From positions 496,001 through 560,000 of the forward strand of contig NZ_CANNEZ010000002.1 in assembly GCF_947503795.1 (NCBI RefSeq): DNA of 64,000 nucleotides, read 5' to 3'. The position numbers and the translations under genes were made by a program. Origin of the DNA: an uncultured Jannaschia sp. (lineage in GTDB: Bacteria > Pseudomonadota > Alphaproteobacteria > Rhodobacterales > Rhodobacteraceae). The stretch's first letter is position 1. Every line of letters begins with the position of its first letter. The notes beneath the pieces are model-generated. The model made no database searches and was not told the DNA's origin. It saw nothing but the letters and a program-made list of their open reading frames with translations. Of this stretch, positions 54,989 through 62,684 are shown one piece after another.

Positions 54989-55651
54989 ATGCGCCCCTGG
55001 ATCGAACGCGCCCGTGCCGATGCGCCCGACGGCGACACGCTGCGCCTGATGCAGCGCGGCGACGAGTTCTCGATCCGGATCGCGGGCGGCAACGAGTTGA
55101 TGAACTCGCGGCTCGGCGGCTCGGAGGAGGCGCTGGCCCGGCTAGCGCTCGACCATCTCGACAGCCCCGCACCCCGCATCCTGATCGGCGGCCTCGGTAT
55201 GGGTTTCACCCTGCGCGAGGCGCAAGGCCGCCTTGGCCCCGATGCCCGCATCACCGTCGCCGAAATCGTGCCAGACCTCGCGGTTTGGGCGCGCGACGAC
55301 ATGGCGGACCTGTTTGACGGCTGCCTCGACGATCCCCGCGTGACGCTCGATCTGCGCGACGTCCGACAGGCGATTGCGGAGGGCGGCTGGGACGCGATTC
55401 TGCTCGATGTCGACAATGGCCCGGACGGGTTGACCCGACCGGGCAATGACGCGCTCTATTCCGAGACCGGGCTCCGGGCGAGCCGCGCGGCCCTCGCGCC
55501 TGGCGGCGTGCTCGCGGTCTGGTCGGCCCATCCCGCGCCCGCCTTCACGCGCCGCATGGAAACCGCCGGGTTCGACACCGCGACAGAAACCGTTCGCGCC
55601 GGCCGAGGGCGGCGCGGCCCCAAGCACGTCATCTGGATCGGGCGGCGCTAG
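54989..55651 (+). CDS. Spermidine-synthase-like methyltransferase-fold protein
   Basis: A 220-aa protein with a Rossmann nucleotide-binding region: ILIGGLGMGFTLREA (about residues 57-71), ITVAEIVPDLAVWA, and DAILLDVDNGPDGL (about 133-146). This matches spermidine-synthase-like proteins, but the enzymatic residues of true SpeE are not clearly present, so the substrate is open. The stop overlaps that of the convergent BKACE gene. Confidence 0.85.
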   Translation: MRPWIERARADAPDGDTLRLMQRGDEFSIRIAGGNELMNSRLGGSEEALARLALDHLDSPAPRILIGGLGMGFTLREAQGRLGPDARITVAEIVPDLAVWARDDMADLFDGCLDDPRVTLDLRDVRQAIAEGGWDAILLDVDNGPDGLTRPGNDALYSETGLRASRAALAPGGVLAVWSAHPAPAFTRRMETAGFDTATETVRAGRGRRGPKHVIWIGRR

Positions 55652-56475
55652 GCGCGCAGGCCCAGCATCGCACGTGCTTCAGCCGGGGTCGCCACCGGGC
55701 GTCCGTGCCGCGCGCAGACCTCCGCCGCCCGCGCCACGAGCGCCGCGTTCGACGGCGCGAGCGTCGCACCGTCCAGCCGGATGTTGTCCTCGAGCCCGGT
55801 CCGCAAGTGCCCACCCGCCGCCGCCGCCCAGTCGTTGAGCTCGATCTGGTGCCGCCCGATCCCCGCGGCGCACCATTCGCTGCCGGGGAGAAGCCGCTCG
55901 ACGGTGCGGACGTAGAAGTCGAACGTCTCGCGGTCGGCGGGCATCGCGTTCTTCACGCCCATGACGAACTGCACGTAGGCGGGCGCCGCCAACCGGCCGT
56001 CCGCATGCATCTTCGCCGCCTGATGGATATGGCTCAGGTCGAAGCACTCGATCTCGGGCTTGATCTCATGGGCCCGCATTTCGGCGGCAAGCCAATCGAC
56101 CAGATCGGGCGGGTTCTCGTAGACGCGGCTGGGGAAATTGTTCGATCCGACCGACAGGCTCGCCATGTCGGGGCGCAGCGGCAGCATCCCGCCCCGCGCG
56201 CGCCCCGCCCCCGACCGGCCCCCGGTCGAAAGCTGGACGATCATGCCCGGACACTCCGCCTCGATCCCCGCCTTCAGCGCCGCGAAGCGGTCGGGGTCGG
56301 AGGTCGGCGTGCCGTCATCCTCGCGGACATGGGCGTGACAGATGCTGGCCCCGGCCTCGAATGCGGCCCGCGTGCTTTCGACCTGCTCGGCCACGGTGAT
56401 CGGAACGGCAGGGTTGTCGCGCTTCTGCGGCACGGAGCCGGTGATCGCGACACAGATGATGGCGGATTTCGTCAT
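55648..56475 (-). CDS. BKACE family beta-keto acid cleavage enzyme
   Basis: A 275-aa DUF849 enzyme, whose members split a beta-keto acid with acetyl-CoA into acetoacetate and a CoA ester. The zinc-binding HAHVRE (about 49-54) and IECFDLSHIHQA (about 147-158) motifs, STGGRSG and GGHLRTGLEDN with the C-terminal conserved Glu are present. Family members act on 3-keto-5-aminohexanoate, dehydrocarnitine and similar acids. The last gene of the TRAP operon; its substrate is unknown. ATGA overlap with the dehydratase. Confidence 0.88.
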   Translation of the reverse strand: MTKSAIICVAITGSVPQKRDNPAVPITVAEQVESTRAAFEAGASICHAHVREDDGTPTSDPDRFAALKAGIEAECPGMIVQLSTGGRSGAGRARGGMLPLRPDMASLSVGSNNFPSRVYENPPDLVDWLAAEMRAHEIKPEIECFDLSHIHQAAKMHADGRLAAPAYVQFVMGVKNAMPADRETFDFYVRTVERLLPGSEWCAAGIGRHQIELNDWAAAAGGHLRTGLEDNIRLDGATLAPSNAALVARAAEVCARHGRPVATPAEARAMLGLRA

Positions 56476-57440
56476 GGTGCGGGCGTGCCTCCGGTCAGGA
56501 CCTGCGCCATCTTCGGCGCATCGATATTGCCGCCACAGAGGATAACCGCGACGTCGCGCCCCTGCATCGCGGCGCGCTCCTGCATCAGACCGGCGAGCGG
56601 CGCAGCCCCCGCGCCCTCGGCGGCGTGATGCGTGGCACTCCAGTAGAGGCGGATCGCCTCGGCCACGGCGTCGTCCGACACCGCGAGGATGCGCGCGGCA
56701 CCTTCGCGGTAAATGTCGAACGCGGCTTCGACCGGCATCCGCACGGCCATCCCGTCGGCGAAAGTCGCGGCCGAGTTCGTGGCGATCATCTCGCCCGCCT
56801 CGACCGATAGCTTGGCGGTCTGGGCGTTCTCGGACACCACGCCGACGATCTCGGCGCCGTGCCCCAGCGCGTCGCGCGCCGCGATACAGCCGCAGATGCC
56901 CGAGCCGCAACCGATCGGGACATAGAGCGTCTCGATTTCGGGATGCGCGCCCAGCAGCTCCCAGGCATAGGTCGCCACCCCGCGCACCAGTTCGCGGTGG
57001 AAGGGCGGCACGGGAAACAGGCCCTCGGTCTCGGCGGCCGCCATCGCCGCCTCGCGGGCGACGTCGAAATCGGCGCCGTGGACCCGCAGCTCCGCGCCCC
57101 AGGCTTCCATCGCGGCATTCTTATCCGGTGAATTCCCTTCGGGCACGTAGACCACCGCGCGCAGCCCCGCGGCGATCGCCGCCCGCGCCTGGCTCTGCCC
57201 GTGATTGCCGCGTGTCGCGGTAACGATGCCGGGACTGTCCGGATGCGTGCGGCGCAGCCAGTCGATCAACGTCACGCCGCCACGAACCTTGAACGCGCCG
57301 GTCGGATTGGCGTTCTCGTGCTTGACCACGACCCGCGCGCCCGTCGCCCGGTCCAGAAGCGGCCAACGGAGCTGCGGGCTTGGCGGCACCGTGCGGTGCA
57401 CAAGCGCGGCTGCGGCCTCTAGGTCCTCGACCGTGAACAT
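56472..57440 (-). CDS. Threonine dehydratase-like PLP enzyme
   Basis: A 322-aa fold-type-II PLP enzyme. The PLP lysine is in NPTGAFKVRGG (about residues 45-55), RGNHGQS follows, and the phosphate-binding GCGSGICG is near 175. It lacks a regulatory ACT domain. Such enzymes deaminate threonine, serine, 3-hydroxyaspartate or hydroxyectoine-derived amino acids. Here it belongs to a transport/catabolic operon, so a hydroxy-amino acid substrate is likely, but its identity is not given by the sequence. Confidence 0.87.
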   Translation of the reverse strand: MFTVEDLEAAAALVHRTVPPSPQLRWPLLDRATGARVVVKHENANPTGAFKVRGGVTLIDWLRRTHPDSPGIVTATRGNHGQSQARAAIAAGLRAVVYVPEGNSPDKNAAMEAWGAELRVHGADFDVAREAAMAAAETEGLFPVPPFHRELVRGVATYAWELLGAHPEIETLYVPIGCGSGICGCIAARDALGHGAEIVGVVSENAQTAKLSVEAGEMIATNSAATFADGMAVRMPVEAAFDIYREGAARILAVSDDAVAEAIRLYWSATHHAAEGAGAAPLAGLMQERAAMQGRDVAVILCGGNIDAPKMAQVLTGGTPAP

Positions 57441-57500
57441 GGTGACCCTCCTTCGATGGTTCGAAATGATACCGGTGGGGTCCGGAAGCTGCCCCCGGCG

Positions 57501-58811
57501 TCAGAGCAAGAACAACGTGATCGCCGGGAAGGCCACGAGGATCGCGACCCGCACGAGGTCGGACCCGACGAAGTAGATCACCGCGCGATAGGTCGCCAGC
57601 ATCGGCGTCGCCCGGTCCATCGCGTTGATGACGAAGAGGTTCATGCCCACCGGCGGCGTGATCAACCCGACCTCGACCACGATCAGCACGAGGATGCCGA
57701 ACCAGATCGCGACATGCTCGGCCGACATCCCGAAATCGAGTGCCCCGATCACCGGAAAGAAGATCGGAATCGTCAGAAGGATCATCGAGAGCGAATCCAT
57801 CAGGCACCCGAAGATCAGGTAGAAGACGAGGATCACGATCAGCACGGTCACCGGCGCGTAGCCCTGGGTCACCACCCATTCCGACATCTCCTGCGGCACC
57901 TGCGTCAGCGCGAGAAAGCCGTTGTAGAAGCCCGCGCCCAGCACGATGAAGAAGATCATCGCGGTCGATTTTGCGGTGACGGTGAAGCTCTCCATCAGCG
58001 TCCGACCGGTCAGCCCGCCATTGAGAAGCGCGATGAGCCCCGTACCCAGCGCGCCCACCGCAGCACCCTCGGTGGGCGTGAAGATGCCGCCATAGATGCC
58101 GCCGACGACTGCGACGAACACCACAAGCACCGGCCAGACGGCGGCGAGTTGGCGGAAACGCTGGCGCATCGGGATCGCGTCGCGGGTGCCCGCCGCCTCG
58201 GGATGCAGCCGCACGTAGATCGAGATCGCGATGACATAGCCCAATGCCGCGATCAGGCCGGGGATGAAGGCCGCGAGGAAGAGCTTCGCGATGTTTTGCT
58301 CGGTCAGGATCGCGTAGATCACGAGCACGACCGAGGGCGGGATCAGGATGCCCAACGTGCCGCCCGCGGCCAGGGTCGCGGTGGAGAAGCCGCCATCATA
58401 GCCGTAGCGCTTCAACTCGGGCAGGGCGACGCGCCCCATCGTGGCCGCCGTCGCCAGGCTCGATCCGCAGATCGCGCCGAAGCCCGCACAGGCCCCGATC
58501 GCCGCCATTGCGACCCCGCCACGCCTGTGCCCAAGGAACCCCTCCGCCGCACGAAAGAGAGCCTGGGACATGCCACCCAGCGTTGCGAAATGCCCCATCA
58601 GAAGGAACATCGGCACGATCGAAAGCGAGTAGGAGGAGAAGGTCGAATAGGTCTCGTTCTTCAACCGCGACAGCGCCACCACGTTGCCGCCCGTCACGAA
58701 ATAGAGCCCGACAAGGCCGACGAGGAACATCGCCAACCCGATGGGCACCCGCAGGAAGATGAGGATCAGAAGGGCCGGGAAGCTCGCCAGCCCGATTTCG
58801 AGATCGGTCAA
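57501..58811 (-). CDS. dctM: TRAP transporter large permease (DctM type)
   Basis: A 436-aa membrane protein with about 12 hydrophobic segments of the DctM/SiaM family. FLLMGHFATLGGMSQALFRAAEGFLGHRRGG, ATAATMGRVALPELKRYGYDGGFSTATLAAGGTLGILIPPS and ITPPVGMNLFVINA are its typical blocks, read in pieces. The start is the TTG at 58811, which overlaps the dctQ stop as TTGA. An internal start cannot be excluded. It transports the substrate, driven by the membrane gradient. Confidence 0.93.
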   Translation of the reverse strand: MTDLEIGLASFPALLILIFLRVPIGLAMFLVGLVGLYFVTGGNVVALSRLKNETYSTFSSYSLSIVPMFLLMGHFATLGGMSQALFRAAEGFLGHRRGGVAMAAIGACAGFGAICGSSLATAATMGRVALPELKRYGYDGGFSTATLAAGGTLGILIPPSVVLVIYAILTEQNIAKLFLAAFIPGLIAALGYVIAISIYVRLHPEAAGTRDAIPMRQRFRQLAAVWPVLVVFVAVVGGIYGGIFTPTEGAAVGALGTGLIALLNGGLTGRTLMESFTVTAKSTAMIFFIVLGAGFYNGFLALTQVPQEMSEWVVTQGYAPVTVLIVILVFYLIFGCLMDSLSMILLTIPIFFPVIGALDFGMSAEHVAIWFGILVLIVVEVGLITPPVGMNLFVINAMDRATPMLATYRAVIYFVGSDLVRVAILVAFPAITLFLL

Positions 58812-59386
58812 TGCTCCGCTCCCTCGGGCCGCAGGATGTCCGCGCCGGTGACCAGTTCGGCCACCCGAACGGCGGCGACATACGCCTGCGCAAGTGCCGC
58901 GATGACCGCGCCCGACAGCGCCGCCGCATAGGCCCACCAGATCGGGAACTGGATGAGGAAGGTGGTTTCACCGTAGCGCATCTTGGCCTCGGTCCCGAGC
59001 CAGAGCTGCACCGCGATCAGCACCAGAACGGCCGCGAAGACCAGCGCCCAGAGCGCCGAGAGGGCGCGGTTCGTCCCCCGTCCCAGCGCGTTGGTGAAGA
59101 TGTCGACCGACGCGTGGCCCCCGGTGATCTGTGTGATGGGAAGGAAGGCGAAGATGACGAAGGCCATGCCCGCCTCGATCAGTTCGAAATCGCCGTTGAT
59201 CGGCCCGATTCCCAGCGACAGCAGCCACTCGGCCGCGGTCACACCCTCGAACATATCGGCGTTCAGCACGCCGTTGAGGAACCGTCCGAAGATCGACAGG
59301 CAGGTCATGATGATCAGGCCCGACAGGACCAGCCCGCCGAGGATCGCCATGATCCGGGCCAGCGCCTCGATGATCTTCCGCAGCAT
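58808..59386 (-). CDS. dctQ: TRAP transporter small permease (DctQ type)
   Basis: A 192-aa membrane protein with four hydrophobic segments (about residues 10-32, 65-90, 106-128, 143-166). The FGRFLNGVLNADMFEGVTAAEWL, GGHASVDIFTNAL and FPIWWAYAAALSGAVIA regions fit DctQ of the TRAP-T family. It partners DctM in the tripartite transporter. Confidence 0.9.
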   Translation of the reverse strand: MLRKIIEALARIMAILGGLVLSGLIIMTCLSIFGRFLNGVLNADMFEGVTAAEWLLSLGIGPINGDFELIEAGMAFVIFAFLPITQITGGHASVDIFTNALGRGTNRALSALWALVFAAVLVLIAVQLWLGTEAKMRYGETTFLIQFPIWWAYAAALSGAVIAALAQAYVAAVRVAELVTGADILRPEGAEH

Positions 59387-59460
59387 GTCCGACCCCCGTC
59401 AATCGGCGGGGGCCGCGCCTGGTCGGACACGGCCCCCGTCTGTCACGCGCGACGCTAGCG

Positions 59461-60489
59461 TCAGCCCTCGTATTCGTCCATCAGTTGGCGCGCCTCGTCG
59501 ATCAGGGCCTGACCGTCGATGCCCTTCTCCTCCATCTCCGCGAGCCAGGCGTCGTAGACAGGCTGCGCGGCCTCGCGCCAGGCGGCGGCATCGGCTTCGG
59601 AGACGGTGACGATGTTGTTGCCCGCATCGACCGCGATCTGGCGTGACGGGATATCGGCATCCGACTGCGTGCCACCGGCGAAGACCGAGAACTCCAGCCC
59701 GGAATTGTCGTCGATCACCTGCTTGAGATCGTCGGGCAGGCCTTCGTAGCGCGCCTTGTTCATGGCAAGCACGAAGGTCACGTTATAGAGGTGGTTGCCT
59801 TCGAACTCGGTATGGTTCTGCACCAGCTCGGGGATCTTCAGCGCGGGCGTCACCTCCCACGGGATCGTCGTGCCGTCGATGACGCCCTTCGACAGCGCCT
59901 CGGGGATGGCGGGCACGGGCATGCCGACCGGCGTGGCCCCCAGCGTCTCGATCAGGGTGTTCACCTGCCGCGTGGCGCCGCGGATCTTGACGCCCTGCAT
60001 GTCGTCCGGCGTGACGATGGGATCGGCCGAATGGATCATGCCGGGGCCGTGGATCCACGTGCCCAGGATGTGCACGTCGGCGAAATCCTCCTGCATGTGC
60101 GTCTCGTACATCTGCCAGTAGGCGGCCGAGCCGGCGCGCGCGTTGTTGACCATGAACGGCAGCTCGAACACCTCGGTGCGCGGGAAGCGCCCCGGCGTGT
60201 AGCCCACGACGGTCCAGACCACATCGGCCACGCCATCGATCGCCTGATCCAGAAGCTGCGGCGGTGAGCCGCCAAGCTGCATCGACGGATAGCGCTCGAC
60301 CTCGATCCGGCCGCCCGAGGCCTCCTCGACGTTGTCGGCCCAGACGTCGAGGATCAGTTTTGGGACATTGGCCTGCGCGGGCAGGAACTGGTGCAGCTTC
60401 AGCGTCACCTCTTGGGCGGCAGCCGGCAGCGCGGTCAGTGCCAGCGCGGTGGCGCCCAGAAGGCCGGTAATCGTACGGCGGGTCAGCAT
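59461..60489 (-). CDS. dctP: TRAP transporter substrate-binding protein (DctP type)
   Basis: A 342-aa periplasmic binding protein with a Sec signal peptide (about residues 1-25, ending PAAAQ). The conserved arginine that holds the ligand carboxylate lies in KIRGATRQVNTLIETLGATPVGM, and PSMQLGGSPPQLLDQAIDG and GRFPRTEVFELPFM match the family. The ligand is therefore probably a carboxylic acid. It is the first gene of the operon that contains dctQM, the dehydratase and BKACE. Confidence 0.94.
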   Translation of the reverse strand: MLTRRTITGLLGATALALTALPAAAQEVTLKLHQFLPAQANVPKLILDVWADNVEEASGGRIEVERYPSMQLGGSPPQLLDQAIDGVADVVWTVVGYTPGRFPRTEVFELPFMVNNARAGSAAYWQMYETHMQEDFADVHILGTWIHGPGMIHSADPIVTPDDMQGVKIRGATRQVNTLIETLGATPVGMPVPAIPEALSKGVIDGTTIPWEVTPALKIPELVQNHTEFEGNHLYNVTFVLAMNKARYEGLPDDLKQVIDDNSGLEFSVFAGGTQSDADIPSRQIAVDAGNNIVTVSEADAAAWREAAQPVYDAWLAEMEEKGIDGQALIDEARQLMDEYEG

Positions 60490-60618
60490 GGTGTCATCCT
60501 CCCTGATGAACGAATGCGGGTCGCGCCTCTGTCGGGCGCGGCGTCCGCGGGCGAGCAGACCACAAGGCGGGGGCGGATGCCAAGCGGGAAACGTTACAGG
60601 TGCAACGAGTTTCGCCGG

Positions 60619-62679
60619 TCAGCGTTTCCCTTCGCGCAGCCACGCCCAGATCGACAGGCCGGTGGCCAGCAGAAGGAACAGCCACGCAGGCACGAGCGAC
60701 AAGATGCGCACATCCGCAGTCAGATAGGCCTCCCGCGGGGTCCAGCCGAGCCAGCCGCGGCCAACCGCGGTGCGCCCTTCGCGAACGGGGCGCAGGTCCG
60801 GGGCGCCCGCCTCGACGATGGCCGTTCCGCCATTCGTCGCCGCGGTCGCGTCGGCCAGCAGGGCATCCGTCGCGATGGTCTCGACGAATTCGCGCGGGGC
60901 TGCCGGACCGATGCCGATCACGGTCTCGCGGTCCCCTTCGGCCAGTCGCCAAAGCCCCTGCGCCGTTGCATCGACCGTGCCCACGAACCGGCCCGGCCCC
61001 TGCTCCTCGAGGGTCAGCGCGGTCTCGGTCCCGTCGGGCGCGGTCACCGTCACCGCACCAGGCGCATCGCCCAGCGTGCGTCGAGTGACCGTTATCTCCT
61101 GGCCCAGCGCGGTCGCCGACAGCGTTTCCTCCTCCAACTCCGGCTCCTGCATCAGCCAGTGGGCGAGGCGACGCAGCAGCTCGGCCTGCGGCCCGCCCCC
61201 CTCGTAGCCGCGATCCCAGAGCCAGACCTGATCCGACCCCAGAAGCGCCACGCGCCCGGCCTTGACGCGGTCGAGCACCAGAAGCGGCTCCTCGTCGACG
61301 CCCTGCATGACGATCTGCGCCTCTGCATTCACCTGCACCTGGATCTGGCGGAACCAGCGGCCCCAATCCGCGCCGTCGGTGCCGAATCCCGTCGGCAGAT
61401 CGCCGGTCACCGGATGCTTGGCACCGGTCTCGCTGATGGCAGGTGTGAAGGGCTGATCGAGCACGATGGCCGTCGGGGCCGCGGGCAGGATCGGCGCCAG
61501 CGGCGAGCGGTAGATGCTGTCGGCGGAGGCGAAATCCGGCCCCGCCGCGACGAGCAGAGCGCCGCCGTCTTCGACATACTGGCGTACGTTGTCGAGATAG
61601 ATCGCCGGCAGGATGCCGCGTCGCTGGTAGCGGTCGAAGATAATCAGGTCGAACTCGTCGATCTTGTCGAAGAAGAGCTCACGTGTCGGAAAGGCAATCA
61701 GGCTCAGCTCTGTCACGGGCACGCCATCTTGCTTGCCCGGCGGCCGCAGGATCGTGAAATGCACCAGATCGACCGCGCTGTCGGCCTTCAGAAGGTTGCG
61801 CCAGGTGCGCTGGCCGGGATGCGGCTCGCCCGAGACCAGAAGCACGCGCAGCCGGTCGCGCACGCCGTTGATCTGGACGACGGCGGCATTGTTGCGCGTC
61901 GTCAGCTCCCCCTCGGCCTCTGGGACGCGGAACTCGATCACGTTGCGGCCCCCATGCGGAAGCCGGACGGGCAGTTGCAGGTCCTCGCCCACGGGAATGC
62001 GGTACGCCTCCGGTTGGCCCCCGTCGATCGCCAGCTCGATATCGGCATCGGTGCCGATTTCGGCAGGCACGTCGCCCTGATCCTCGATGCGAAGGGTGAT
62101 CGTGAACTCCTCGTCGAGGATCGCGAAGGCCGGCGCGTTCGACACGATCAACCGACGGTCCCAATCGCCTGTGCGACCCGTCCGGAGAAGGTGCAGCGGC
62201 GCCGGAAGAGTCGGGGCAAGATCGGCGTCGTGGACCTGCCCGTCCGAGATCACGATGGCACCCGCGACCCGGTCGCGCGGCACCTCGGCCAGCATCTCCG
62301 ACAGCGCGGTCATGGCTTCGGTACCGGCGTCGCCCTCGCCGTCGCCCACGCGGGCCACACGGGTGTCGAGCCCGTCCGCCTCGGCCTCCTGCAGCAGATC
62401 CGCCAGCGCGGCCTCGGACTGCTCGGCGCGGTCCGACAGCCGCTGGCTGGCGCTGTCATCGACGACGACCAGCAAGATGTCCGACAGCGGCTCGCGCTCC
62501 TCGGTCTGGAGGCTCGGGTCCAGAAGCGCCACGGCTAGGACGCCGACGCCCAGCGCCCGAAGCCACCAGCCCGGCAGGCGGCGCCACGCGGCCAGAAGGC
62601 AGACGGCGAGCGCCACACCCGCCAACAGCGCAATCGCCCAGAGCGGCAGCATCGGATCGAAGAGGATATCGCGCGCCAT
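60619..62679 (-). CDS. Glutamine amidotransferase-like / VWA-type membrane protein
   Basis: A 686-aa membrane protein with N-terminal transmembrane segments (about 10-55) and a C-terminal one (about 660-680). The middle resembles a class-I glutamine-amidotransferase-like flavodoxin fold (ILLVVVDDSASQ, GAIVISDGQVHD, LLVAAGPDFASADSIY). Such proteins occur with MoxR, DUF58, VWA and DUF4159 genes in alphaproteobacteria; the substrate is unknown. The N-terminal region is in the minus-strand order after the DUF4159 gene, five bases away. Confidence 0.78.
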   Translation of the reverse strand: MARDILFDPMLPLWAIALLAGVALAVCLLAAWRRLPGWWLRALGVGVLAVALLDPSLQTEEREPLSDILLVVVDDSASQRLSDRAEQSEAALADLLQEAEADGLDTRVARVGDGEGDAGTEAMTALSEMLAEVPRDRVAGAIVISDGQVHDADLAPTLPAPLHLLRTGRTGDWDRRLIVSNAPAFAILDEEFTITLRIEDQGDVPAEIGTDADIELAIDGGQPEAYRIPVGEDLQLPVRLPHGGRNVIEFRVPEAEGELTTRNNAAVVQINGVRDRLRVLLVSGEPHPGQRTWRNLLKADSAVDLVHFTILRPPGKQDGVPVTELSLIAFPTRELFFDKIDEFDLIIFDRYQRRGILPAIYLDNVRQYVEDGGALLVAAGPDFASADSIYRSPLAPILPAAPTAIVLDQPFTPAISETGAKHPVTGDLPTGFGTDGADWGRWFRQIQVQVNAEAQIVMQGVDEEPLLVLDRVKAGRVALLGSDQVWLWDRGYEGGGPQAELLRRLAHWLMQEPELEEETLSATALGQEITVTRRTLGDAPGAVTVTAPDGTETALTLEEQGPGRFVGTVDATAQGLWRLAEGDRETVIGIGPAAPREFVETIATDALLADATAATNGGTAIVEAGAPDLRPVREGRTAVGRGWLGWTPREAYLTADVRILSLVPAWLFLLLATGLSIWAWLREGKR

Positions 62680-62684
62680 GGCCG

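Noticed and set aside
56472-57440. Assignment of the dehydratase to the beta-hydroxyaspartate cycle (BhcB)
   Set aside because: The aldolase, aminotransferase and iminosuccinate reductase genes that accompany bhcB are missing; the same is true for the ectoine catabolic genes that accompany eutB.
60391-62538. A 715-codon open frame on the plus strand
   Set aside because: It is antisense to the glutamine-amidotransferase-like gene and results from high GC content; it has no recognisable domain and no ribosome site. The same applies to many long antisense frames in the window.
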